Assembly: GCA_934122085.1 (NCBI GenBank)
Contig: CAKOVS010000008.1
Coordinates: 1-64,000, forward strand
Direction: 5' to 3'
Length of the DNA stretch: 64,000 bases
DNA from: an uncultured Clostridia bacterium
Lineage (GTDB): Bacteria > Bacillota > Clostridia > TANB77 > CAG-508
In this document: positions 18,073 through 26,069 of the stretch, one piece after another
Layout: each line of letters starts with the position of its first letter
Numbering within the stretch: the stretch's first letter is position 1
The notes under the pieces: generated by a model
The model's input: the letters and a program-made list of their open reading frames with translations, nothing else
Told to the model about the DNA's origin: nothing
Database searches by the model: none
Program-made: the position numbers and the translations under genes

Positions 18073-19163
18073 TGTAACCACCTTTTAACTTTCTTTTTTA
18101 TAAATGCTAATAGTAAAACTAAAATAGCAATTACAAATACTAATATAAAAAAGAAATAACTTAAAAAATTTTCAGTAAACATCAAAGATGTATTATAATT
18201 TTTCTGCCATCCAGATGTTATAAATAATAAAAATGCAGAAATAAATATAAAGAAAAAGTTAGATTTGGAATATGTTAATTTTTTAAAAATATTTGCTGAA
18301 AACTTTAGTGTTAAACTTAAGTAACTTACAAAACTAATAATCCAAATTAGAAAAAATATAGAATCCATTTTTCTGAAAAATTCACCATATTCTATATGCT
18401 TTACTGCTGAATATAAAGGTAGTAATTCATCTATTTCTGTAAAACCATCAAATGTAAAAAGAACTGTTGCAACACATAATAAGTTTAAAATACAAGATAT
18501 TACAATAGATGTTATTGCAATTTTTTTTATGTTTTGAGTATTTTTTAATAATGGTGGCAAGAAAAAAATATATGCTAAACTTTGAAATACAATCATATTA
18601 TTTAATCCACCAACAAAAGTGTAAAAGAGACTATCTCCAAACATAGGGTATACATTTTCAATGTTAAAATATTTCATATCAGAGAAAAACATAAAGATAG
18701 TAGTAATTATAATTAAAGGAAAAACAATAAAATTGCTTCTATATAAGGCATTATTTTTGAATAGGCAAGTAATAGTAGCACCTATTATTAAAAATGATCT
18801 TATAAAAATCAGTAGAGTTAAAGGAAAATATATTATTTCTAAACATGAAGAAAACAGATGAAGTGAATTTCCTGCAAAAATAATAAAATATATAAAAAAT
18901 AAAATTCCAACAATCCATTTTAATATTTTTCCACCAAGATAATCAGATATATCAAGTAAATCAAATGATGGAAATTTATTTAATAAATAACATATTAAAC
19001 TTGTGAAAATTAATATAATAATACTTAAATATAGTAGATTAAGTAAAGAAGCAGAAGATGTATTATTAATTATAGATTTTACTCCAAATATAATTATTTG
19101 ATTAAATGAGATTGTTGTTAAAAGGGCAATTGCTTCTTTATTTCCAATTTTAGTATTTTCCAT
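18069..19163 (-). CDS. Spore germination protein GerAB-like permease
   Basis: B subunit of a Ger receptor, of the amino acid permease (APC) superfamily, located in the spore inner membrane. 364 aa with about ten predicted membrane segments, starting with KEAIALLTTISFNQIIIFG. It is translationally coupled to gerAC (ATGA overlap). The A subunit gene, usually first in the operon, is missing: upstream lies the divergent rnjA promoter. The ribosome binding site GAAAGGA lies in one arm of an inverted repeat. Confidence 0.85.
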   Translation of the reverse strand: MENTKIGNKEAIALLTTISFNQIIIFGVKSIINNTSSASLLNLLYLSIIILIFTSLICYLLNKFPSFDLLDISDYLGGKILKWIVGILFFIYFIIFAGNSLHLFSSCLEIIYFPLTLLIFIRSFLIIGATITCLFKNNALYRSNFIVFPLIIITTIFMFFSDMKYFNIENVYPMFGDSLFYTFVGGLNNMIVFQSLAYIFFLPPLLKNTQNIKKIAITSIVISCILNLLCVATVLFTFDGFTEIDELLPLYSAVKHIEYGEFFRKMDSIFFLIWIISFVSYLSLTLKFSANIFKKLTYSKSNFFFIFISAFLLFITSGWQKNYNTSLMFTENFLSYFFFILVFVIAILVLLLAFIKKKVKRWLQ

Positions 19164-19171
19164 AACAATCC

Positions 19172-19212
19172 TTTCTTGTAAAAAATATTATAATGCTATT
19201 ATTTACAAGAAA
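19172..19212 (-). promoter_or_regulatory. Inverted repeat over the gerAB leader and ribosome binding site
   Basis: Perfect 11-bp arms TTTCTTGTAAA (19172-19182) and TTTACAAGAAA (19202-19212), 19 bp apart. On the minus strand the promoter-distal arm runs into the GAAAGGA ribosome binding site of gerAB. The centre holds CATTATAATA on the minus strand, a possible -10. It could be an operator, or an RNA hairpin masking the ribosome binding site. Confidence 0.5.
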
Positions 19213-19227
19213 ATGGAATTTATACAA

Positions 19228-19256
19228 TTGACAATTATATAAAAATATGCTAAAAT
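19228..19256 (+). promoter_or_regulatory. Sigma-A promoter of rnjA
   Basis: TTGACA, 17-bp spacer, TAAAAT. The leader to 19428 is about 165 nt and contains two hairpins (TTTTATC/GATAAAA near 19290 and ATAAAGC/GCTTTAT near 19354), so a post-transcriptional control region is possible. Confidence 0.65.
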
Positions 19257-19427
19257 ATCAAATGTGTTGTCAAGAGATTGATTTGATTTTATCGTATGAA
19301 ATGATAAAAGTAGTAAATAATTATGAGAGATAATTAAATAAAAAGAGAGGTTTATAAAGCATTTTTGTAAGCTTTATTTAACATTGATACAGATAAAATT
19401 AAAAGAGAAAGGAGAATAGATAAATAA

Positions 19428-21299
19428 ATGTCAGAAGAAAAAAATATATTAGAAGAAACAGCAAGTACTGTTGCTGAAAAAGTAAGAAAGACAAGAAGAA
19501 ATTATCATAAAAAAGAAAATTATAAACAAGAAGAAGGAACAAAAACAAAGAGAAATTATAAAACAAGAACACCAAAAATAATGCAAGAAGTAAAAGATGG
19601 AGAAGTAGTAGAAACAAGCATTGCAAAAGAGGTATTCAAAAAATCAAGTTTAAAAATAATCCCATTAGGAGGATTACATGAAATCGGAAAAAATATTACA
19701 GTATTTGAATATGAAAATGAAATGATTGTTGTAGATTGTGGTTTATCATTTCCAGAAGATGATATGTTAGGAGTTGACTTAGTAATTCCAGATATAACAT
19801 ATTTAGTAAAAAATCAGGAAAAATTAAAAGGAATGGTTATAACACATGGTCATGAAGACCATATAGGAGGAATACCATATTTTTTAAAACAAATAAATAC
19901 ACCAATATATGCAACAAGATTAGCAGCAGGACTAATAAGCAACAAATTAGAAGAACATAAATTATTAAGAAGTACAGAAATGCATATAGTAACACAAGGT
20001 GAAACAATTCAATTAGGGAAGAACTTTAAAGTAGAATTTATAAGAAGTTCACACAGCATACCAGATTCTGTAATGTTAGCAATCACAACACCAGCAGGAA
20101 CAATATTACATACAGGAGACTTTAAAGTAGATTACACACCAATAGATGGACAACTTATGGATTTTGGAAGAATTGCAGAATTAGGAAATAAAGGAATATT
20201 AGCATTAATGTCAGATAGTACAAATGCAGAAAGAAAAGGATTTACAATGTCAGAAAGTTCTGTAGGAGAACTATTTGATACAGTATTTCAAAATTGTTCA
20301 AAAAGAATAGTTGTAGCAACATTTGCATCAAATGTACACAGAATACAACAAATAGTAAATTCAGCTATTAAATATAACAGAAAAATAGCTGTATGTGGAA
20401 GAAGTATGATAAATATTATAAATACATCAATAGAATTAGGATATATCAAATGTCCAGACAACATATTTATTGATATTGATATGATAGGAACATATACAGA
20501 TGAACAATTAGTTATTATAACAACAGGAAGCCAAGGAGAACCAATGTCAGCATTAACAAGAATGGCAGCAGGTGATCATAGAAAAATAACAATAACACCA
20601 AATGATTTAATAATAATATCAGCAACACCAATTCCAGGAAATGAAAAATATGTATCAAAAGTAATAGATGATTTAATGCAATTAGGTGCAGAAGTTGTAT
20701 ATAGTGCATTAGCAAATGTACATGTTTCAGGACATGCGTGTCAAGAAGAACAAAAATTAATAATGGCATTAGCAAAACCAAAATATTTTATACCAGTACA
20801 TGGTGAATATAGACAATTAAGAGCACATGCAGATACAGCAAAATTAATGGGAATAAGTGAATCAAACATTTTTATGCTTACAAATGGTAGAGTACTAGAA
20901 ATGAATGAAGATGAATGTAAATTTAATGGAAGTGTACCAAGTGGAAGAGTATTAGTTGACGGATTAGGTGTTGGAGATGTTGGAAATATTGTATTAAGAG
21001 ATAGACAACATTTAGCACAAGATGGACTAATAGTAATAGTATTAACAATGGATTCACAAACAGGGGAAGTTGTAGCTGGTCCAGATGTAATTTCAAGAGG
21101 ATTTGTATATGTAAGAGAATCAGAAAATTTAATGGATGATGTAAAAAGTGTTGTAAGACATGAAGTAGCAAAATGTGAAGAAAGAGGAATACGTGATTGG
21201 ACAACAATAAAATCAACAATTAAAGAAAACCTAAGAGATTACTTATTTATTAAAACAAAAAGAAATCCAATGATTATACCAATAATCATGGAAGTATAA
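19428..21299 (+). CDS. rnjA: Ribonuclease J
   Basis: RNase J is a zinc-dependent 5'-exonuclease and endonuclease that matures rRNA and degrades mRNA. The beta-lactamase-fold zinc motif is HGHEDHIGG, with the later SHSIPDS, HTGDFKVD and HVSGHACQEE (beta-CASP) blocks. At 623 aa it is about 65 residues longer than typical RNase J: the extra N-terminus is basic and low complexity (KTRRNYHKKENYKQEEG), probably a flexible RNA-binding tail. The start is ATG after AAAGGAG. Confidence 0.93.
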   Translation: MSEEKNILEETASTVAEKVRKTRRNYHKKENYKQEEGTKTKRNYKTRTPKIMQEVKDGEVVETSIAKEVFKKSSLKIIPLGGLHEIGKNITVFEYENEMIVVDCGLSFPEDDMLGVDLVIPDITYLVKNQEKLKGMVITHGHEDHIGGIPYFLKQINTPIYATRLAAGLISNKLEEHKLLRSTEMHIVTQGETIQLGKNFKVEFIRSSHSIPDSVMLAITTPAGTILHTGDFKVDYTPIDGQLMDFGRIAELGNKGILALMSDSTNAERKGFTMSESSVGELFDTVFQNCSKRIVVATFASNVHRIQQIVNSAIKYNRKIAVCGRSMINIINTSIELGYIKCPDNIFIDIDMIGTYTDEQLVIITTGSQGEPMSALTRMAAGDHRKITITPNDLIIISATPIPGNEKYVSKVIDDLMQLGAEVVYSALANVHVSGHACQEEQKLIMALAKPKYFIPVHGEYRQLRAHADTAKLMGISESNIFMLTNGRVLEMNEDECKFNGSVPSGRVLVDGLGVGDVGNIVLRDRQHLAQDGLIVIVLTMDSQTGEVVAGPDVISRGFVYVRESENLMDDVKSVVRHEVAKCEERGIRDWTTIKSTIKENLRDYLFIKTKRNPMIIPIIMEV

Positions 21300-21302
21300 T
21301 AA

Positions 21303-21336
21303 AAAAGAGGGGCTTATTAAATATAAGCTCTTTTTA
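21303..21336 (+). terminator. Intrinsic terminator of rnjA
   Basis: AAGAG..GCTTAT/ATAAGCTCTTTTT stem with a GG bulge. Its T run overlaps the first arm of hairpin element copy 3. Confidence 0.75.
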
Positions 21337-21468
21337 TATACTAGGAAAGTTCTCTGAACTTCCTAGTATATAAAAGCTACAATCGCTAGCCCTTTGAGAT
21401 TTTCTCCTTTTAGTCGAAAACTCAAATCGGGCGAGAACAAAGGGCGACTACGTCGCTTTGTTCTTTTT
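21335..21468 (+). repeat. Intergenic multi-hairpin element, copy 3 (upstream of comFC)
   Basis: This is the clearest copy. Stem I (21335-21372): TATATACTAGGAA-GTTC/GAAC-TTCCTAGTATATA. A small GCTA/TAGC hairpin follows. Stem II (21389-21432): GCCC-TTTGAG-TTTTC paired with GAAAA-CTCAAA-GGGC. Stem III (21435-21463): GAACAAAG-GCGAC/GTCGC-TTTGTTC with loop TAC, followed by TTTTT, the form of an intrinsic terminator. The core between stems II and III is nearly identical to copy 4. Confidence 0.85.
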
Positions 21469-21543
21469 ATGGAGGAGAGATGAAATAAAGATATAATTAA
21501 TAATAAAAAAATTCAGAAATTATTAGACATTTTTTATCCACAA

Positions 21544-22155
21544 ATGTGTGGAATATGTGAAAAAGAAAGCAGAAACTCACTTTGTTATGAATGTAGAAAG
21601 AAATTACAAAAAGAATTTAAATTCACCAAAATTAGTTCAAAAAGACAAAATTTTTCAGAGCAATATTATTTATTTCAATACAAAAATTTAATAAGAAACC
21701 TAATTTTAAAGATGAAATTTCAAAAAGAGTCATATATATACAAAACAATTGAACATTTTCTACAAAATAATAAAAAATATTTGGAAAAATTAAAAAAATA
21801 TGATATAATTATTGTGGTACCATTAAGTTGGAAAAGAAGGCTACAAAGAGGCTATAACCAAAGTCAATTAATAGCAGAAATAATTTCAAATATTTTACAA
21901 ATAAAAATAGAAAGTAAAATATTATATAAAACCAAAAATATTGTACCACAAAGTACACTAAATAAAAAAGATAGAAAAGAAAATATAAAAGGAGCATTTA
22001 AAATAAAATATATAGAAAAAATAAAAAATAAGAAAATTCTTATAATAGATGACATTTATACTACGGGAAATACGTTAAACGAATGTGCAAAAATGTTTAT
22101 AAAAGAAGGAATTAAAAAAGAAAATATAGGTGTACTAACCCTTGCAAAAGATTAA
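21544..22155 (+). CDS. ComFC-like phosphoribosyltransferase-fold protein
   Basis: ComF proteins support natural transformation and DNA processing in Firmicutes. The zinc-ribbon start CGIC..C, the PLSWKRRLQRGYNQS block and the PRPP-loop IIDDIYTTGNT are all visible. The true start is unclear: ATG 21544 has no ribosome binding site, while GGAGGAGA lies at 21471-21478. The frame is open upstream to 21484 and encodes KLLDIFYPQ, just what ComF proteins carry before the zinc ribbon, but it has no ATG, GTG or TTG. Either a rare start (ATA 21493 or ATT 21496) or a small frame error is involved. The ATG at 21480 leads to a stop after two codons. Confidence 0.8.
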   Translation: MCGICEKESRNSLCYECRKKLQKEFKFTKISSKRQNFSEQYYLFQYKNLIRNLILKMKFQKESYIYKTIEHFLQNNKKYLEKLKKYDIIIVVPLSWKRRLQRGYNQSQLIAEIISNILQIKIESKILYKTKNIVPQSTLNKKDRKENIKGAFKIKYIEKIKNKKILIIDDIYTTGNTLNECAKMFIKEGIKKENIGVLTLAKD

Positions 22156-22169
22156 AAAAGAAAGGAGAA

Positions 22170-22191
22170 GATGCAAAAAAGCATCTACTAG
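22170..22191 (+). other. Mini-ORF and hairpin between ribosome binding site and KAP start
   Basis: AAAGGAG at 22160-22166 is followed by ATG 22171, a six-residue ORF (MQKSIY) ending in TAG, six bases before the KAP gene ATG at 22197. The same bases form a GATGC/GCATC hairpin. The main ATG has no ribosome binding site of its own, so it is reached by reinitiation or by folding out the hairpin. Confidence 0.45.
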
Positions 22192-22196
22192 ATTAT

Positions 22197-24161
22197 ATGG
22201 AAGACTTAGTTGAAAGTATATTAGATTATGTAAGAGCAGAATATACAGATTATGCTATAATGATTAATGGTGAATGGGGATCTGGGAAAACTTATTTTTG
22301 GAATAATAAAATAAAAAAGAAGATTGATTCCATGAAATTTAATGGAAAGCAATATAAGACAATATATATGTCTCTATATGGAATTTCTAATCTTGAAGAT
22401 ATAAGTAAAAAGATATTCATAGAAACAACGCAATTAATGGACAAAAATTTAAGAAAATATATGAGTCAACATGAAGAAGCAACAATTCCTGAATATGCTA
22501 AAACTGGATTAGATATGGCAAACCTATTTGGTGTGTCAAATAATGAAGGAAAAATAGATTATGAAGAATTTTTTTCAACAGATGATAAAGTATTATGTTT
22601 TGATGACTTAGAAAGAGCAAATGTTGATGTTATAGATATTTTAGGGTATATTAATAATTTTGTTGAACATGACCATATAAAGACAATAATAATATGTAAT
22701 GAAAAAGAACTAGCTACTAAAATAAAAAGCAGTAATTTGGAAATGAAAACATTTATTGCAACATATATACTAGATAAAGAAGGAGAACTACAAAATAATA
22801 ATAAACCTATGGTAGAAAAAATAAAAAATCAAATAGAAAATGTATTTGATAAAGCAAATGATTATGAAAGAATCAAAGAAAAACTTATAGGTGAAACATT
22901 TGAATATGCTCCAAAATTTGACTATATAATAAATGGAATTTTAATAAGATATGAAGATGATAGAGACTTAGATAGATTTTTTAGAACTAATATAAATCTT
23001 ATAGTATCTACATTTGAAAAGAGTGGAACTAGAAACTTAAGAATATTAAAACATGCATTAAAAGACTTTCAAAAAATATATCAAATAATAACTCAAAAAT
23101 ATCCAGAAGTTAGCAATAGAATAATTCAAACAATGTTGATATTTACAATAGCTATTTCATTTGAAATAAAAGCTGGAAAGATAACTAAAGATAAATTTTT
23201 AGATATTAAGAACAATGAAGAATATAAAGCAATATTAGTGTCATCTAGAGTATTGATGGATAATAGGCAATTTTATATCAAAGAATTTGATAATAATTAT
23301 TACTATAATTTTAAAGCAGAATATAGATTTTTCAAATTTATTGAGTATTATGTTAGAACAAGAATATTTGATATGAAACTACTGAAAACTGATATGGATG
23401 AGATTAAGAATACGGGAGAAAACAGAAATATACAAGCATACAAAAGATTACTTACTGAAGAGTATTGGAAGATATCTGATGAAGAATTTTTAAAGGTAAT
23501 AAATGAGATTATAAATGAAATAAGAAAAGGCGAAATAGAATTAGTAGATTTGGTAAAGTTATATACATATTTTAATTATTTTGTTGATAAAGGCTTAATA
23601 CCATATAAAAAAGTAACATTAAAAAGTATATTTAGTGATGGAATGGATTTAGTTGCCCAAAAATCAGTTTATTGTGAAAATATAGAAGAAGAGCTAGATA
23701 AAATAGCAATAGACAAAAATTATAAAGATATTGAAGAAATATTAAATAAATTTTATGAGTTAAATGAAAAATTAAAAGAAAAGGCATTGGGACAGAAAGC
23801 AGAAGAAATATTTAAATGCATTCCAATGAAAATGGAAAAATTTTATGATAGATTTGATAAAGAATGTATGAACATTCCAATATTTAAATACCAAGAACCA
23901 AGACTTATTTTTCAAAGACTTATGTATTCGAGCAATGAAGATTTAATAATTATAAAAGATAGATTAATAAAAAGAGCTAATATTTATCGAGATAAAATAA
24001 TATCTGAAAAAGAAAATTTAATTCAATTAAAAAAGATAATAGATGAATACATTAAAGATAAAAATATTTCTATAAAAACAGTTATGTTAGAAGAGTTTTC
24101 AAAAGGATTACAAGAAATAATAAATCTATATGAAGAAAATTTGACAAATGAAGAAAAATAA
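22197..24161 (+). CDS. KAP-family P-loop NTPase
   Basis: 654-aa STAND/AAA-like ATPase of the KAP type. Walker A is NGEWGSGKT at residues ~24-32 and Walker B is VLCFDDLER at ~131-139, followed by the sensor-like IKTIIICNEKEL. No membrane segments interrupt the NTPase, unlike classic KAP proteins. The long C-terminal half is alpha-helical and charged, with no recognised domain. Relatives are known among antiphage defence and signalling ATPases, but the role here is inference. It stands between comFC and a small secreted protein with no clear partner. Confidence 0.75.
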   Translation: MEDLVESILDYVRAEYTDYAIMINGEWGSGKTYFWNNKIKKKIDSMKFNGKQYKTIYMSLYGISNLEDISKKIFIETTQLMDKNLRKYMSQHEEATIPEYAKTGLDMANLFGVSNNEGKIDYEEFFSTDDKVLCFDDLERANVDVIDILGYINNFVEHDHIKTIIICNEKELATKIKSSNLEMKTFIATYILDKEGELQNNNKPMVEKIKNQIENVFDKANDYERIKEKLIGETFEYAPKFDYIINGILIRYEDDRDLDRFFRTNINLIVSTFEKSGTRNLRILKHALKDFQKIYQIITQKYPEVSNRIIQTMLIFTIAISFEIKAGKITKDKFLDIKNNEEYKAILVSSRVLMDNRQFYIKEFDNNYYYNFKAEYRFFKFIEYYVRTRIFDMKLLKTDMDEIKNTGENRNIQAYKRLLTEEYWKISDEEFLKVINEIINEIRKGEIELVDLVKLYTYFNYFVDKGLIPYKKVTLKSIFSDGMDLVAQKSVYCENIEEELDKIAIDKNYKDIEEILNKFYELNEKLKEKALGQKAEEIFKCIPMKMEKFYDRFDKECMNIPIFKYQEPRLIFQRLMYSSNEDLIIIKDRLIKRANIYRDKIISEKENLIQLKKIIDEYIKDKNISIKTVMLEEFSKGLQEIINLYEENLTNEEK

Positions 24162-24195
24162 GTTTTAATAATATAAAGAGAAAGGATGTGATTTT

Positions 24196-24720
24196 ATGCA
24201 AAATACAACAACAACTGTAATTGCGATATGCTTAGCTGCAACATTATTATTTATAGCACCATTAGTTGCATTAACAGAAAGAAATGATAATGTAGTTCAA
24301 GAGAATGTAGAATTATTAGTAAATGAATTTGTCACAGATGTGCAAAATACAGGAGTTATAACACAAGCTAAATATCAATCATTAGAAAATTCATTGGCTG
24401 CAACAGGTAACACATATAATGTAGAAATTGAAGTTCAACATTTGGATGAAAACCCAGGTAAAAAAACAACACAAGTTAATTATACAAAAATAGGTGAAAA
24501 TGTATATTATTCAGACTATACAACACAAGTATTAGAACAATTACAAAATAACAATAAAAAGATGTGCTTAAAACAAGGAGATAGAATTGTAGTAAATGTA
24601 AAAAATACAAATAGGACACAAGCTCAAACATTAAAAGGTTCACTTTTAAGTTTTACAAATGCTGGTCAATATACAATTTCAGCAAGTAGTACTGGAATGA
24701 TAAATGTAAATGGAAAATAG
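24196..24720 (+). CDS. Small membrane-anchored pseudopilin-like protein
   Basis: 174 aa with one N-terminal hydrophobic segment (TVIAICLAATLLFIAPLVAL) followed by an extracytoplasmic domain. The stretch VQNTGVITQAKYQSLENSLA then ATGNTYNVEIEV resembles the DUF4320/pseudopilin-like proteins found with conjugative and pilus loci of Clostridia, but no pilus ATPase or prepilin peptidase is nearby. It follows the KAP gene by 34 bp and precedes dut by 21 bp. Confidence 0.5.
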   Translation: MQNTTTTVIAICLAATLLFIAPLVALTERNDNVVQENVELLVNEFVTDVQNTGVITQAKYQSLENSLAATGNTYNVEIEVQHLDENPGKKTTQVNYTKIGENVYYSDYTTQVLEQLQNNNKKMCLKQGDRIVVNVKNTNRTQAQTLKGSLLSFTNAGQYTISASSTGMINVNGK

Positions 24721-24741
24721 AATAACGAAAGGAAAAACAAA

Positions 24742-25200
24742 ATGAAAAAAATTAGAGGATTTGAAGTTGCAAAAGGATTTGAAAACAAAGGAATAAATTT
24801 ACCAGAAAGAAAAACAAAATATTCAGCTGGATATGATGTAGAATCTGCAGAAGATGTTATAGTTCCAAGTTTTAAAAAAGGAATGAAACCAACATTAGTA
24901 AAAACAGGAATAAAAGCATATATGCAAGATAATGAATATTTAATGTTAGTAAATAGAAGTTCTAATCCTGGGAAAAAAGGATTAATATTAGCAAATAGTG
25001 TTGGAGTTGTAGATAAAGACTATTATGAAAATGAAGATAATGATGGACATATAATGTTTGCTTTCTATAATATAAAAGATGAAGACATAGAAATAAAAAA
25101 AGGTGATAGAATAGGACAAGCTATATTTACACCATATCTTACAACAGATAATGACAATGCCGAAGGTGAAAGAAATGGTGGATTTGGTTCTACAAATTAA
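24742..25200 (+). CDS. dUTP diphosphatase
   Basis: Trimeric dUTPase fold, 152 aa; it hydrolyses dUTP to dUMP and keeps uracil out of DNA. The five family motifs are present: AGYDVESAED (I), VNRSSNPGKKG (II), GVVDKDYYE (III), GDRIGQAIF (IV) and ERNGGFGSTN (V). Motif III is followed by a short acidic insertion (NEDNDGHI), seen in Firmicute and phage versions. A terminator follows, overlapped by the carD promoter. Confidence 0.85.
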   Translation: MKKIRGFEVAKGFENKGINLPERKTKYSAGYDVESAEDVIVPSFKKGMKPTLVKTGIKAYMQDNEYLMLVNRSSNPGKKGLILANSVGVVDKDYYENEDNDGHIMFAFYNIKDEDIEIKKGDRIGQAIFTPYLTTDNDNAEGERNGGFGSTN

Positions 25201-25227
25201 AAAATAAATATAATTAAAAAAATAAGA

Positions 25228-25262
25228 AAAAATGGCAAATGTTTTGACTTTTGCCATTTTTT
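25228..25262 (+). terminator. Terminator of the dUTPase gene
   Basis: AAAAATGGCAAA/TTTGCCATTTTT stem followed by T residues. Its loop and right arm are also the -35 and spacer of the carD promoter. Confidence 0.7.
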
Positions 25263-25272
25263 ATGGTATAAT
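25244..25272 (+). promoter_or_regulatory. carD promoter nested in a terminator
   Basis: TTGACT, 17-bp spacer, TATAAT. The -35 lies in the loop of the dUTPase gene terminator and the spacer is its right arm. Confidence 0.65.
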
Positions 25273-25353
25273 AAAAAAGGTTAAAGAAATCTAAAAAACG
25301 GAAATTTTATGATTGAAATATGCCAAATAAATTTACTGAGAGGAGAGAAAGAC

Positions 25354-25917
25354 ATGTATAATGTAGGAGACGAAGTTGTATACCCAATGCATGGAGCAGG
25401 AAGAATTGTAGCAATAGAAGAAAGAGAAGTAATGGAGGAAAAACAATCATATTATATATTAGAAATGCCGGGAGAAGTAAAGGTAATGATACCAACTGCA
25501 ACAGCTGAGGAACATGGTATAAGAAGTGTAATAAATAAAGAAGAAGCTCAAAAAGTTATGTCAGTATTAGAGCAAGATGAAACAGAAATGGAAAAAAATT
25601 GGAATAAACGTTATAGAGAAAATATGGACAAAATGAAAAGTGGAAATATTTATGAAATTGCAGATGTTGTTAGAAATTTGAGTTTTAAACAAAAAGAAAA
25701 AGGATTATCAACAGGTGAAAAGAAAATGTTATATAATGCAAAACAAATACTTGTAAGTGAACTTGTTTTTGCAGAAAATTCAACACAAAATGAAGTTGAA
25801 GAATTAATTGATAATAAAATAAATTCTTCATATGCTATGTTTAGAACAGATGAAGGAGAAATTGGAAAAGCATCAGCAGGAAGTATAGTAAATAAATTCA
25901 TACCATTTAATGGATAA
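25354..25917 (+). CDS. CarD/CdnL-type transcription regulator
   Basis: RNA polymerase-binding regulator that contacts the beta subunit and stabilises open complexes. The N-terminal CarD/TRCF RID domain begins YNVGDEVVYPMHGAGRI, followed by the helical C-terminal domain with DVVRNLSFKQKEKGLSTGEK, the conserved DNA-contacting region. Length is 187 aa from ATG 25354, chosen because GAGGAGAG precedes it; an upstream frame extension to 25309 has no ribosome binding site. A perfect terminator follows. Confidence 0.9.
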   Translation: MYNVGDEVVYPMHGAGRIVAIEEREVMEEKQSYYILEMPGEVKVMIPTATAEEHGIRSVINKEEAQKVMSVLEQDETEMEKNWNKRYRENMDKMKSGNIYEIADVVRNLSFKQKEKGLSTGEKKMLYNAKQILVSELVFAENSTQNEVEELIDNKINSSYAMFRTDEGEIGKASAGSIVNKFIPFNG

Positions 25918-25933
25918 TAAAAAAGAAAAAAGT

Positions 25934-25973
25934 CGGAATCACAATTATATTGAAAAATTGTGATTCTTTTTTT
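25934..25973 (+). terminator. Terminator of carD
   Basis: GAATCACAATT/AATTGTGATTC perfect stem, then seven T. Confidence 0.85.
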
Positions 25974-25995
25974 ATCTTTAAAATAAAAAAATCTA

Positions 25996-26024
25996 TTGTA
26001 AAAAAATTTATATTATGATATCAT
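25996..26024 (+). promoter_or_regulatory. Promoter of the fructose PTS cluster
   Basis: TTGTAA, 17-bp spacer, TATCAT. No obvious operator is seen in the 45-bp leader. Confidence 0.5.
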
Positions 26025-26069
26025 CAAGTTGAAAAATTGATAACTAAAAGAGGAAAGGAATGTAAAAAT

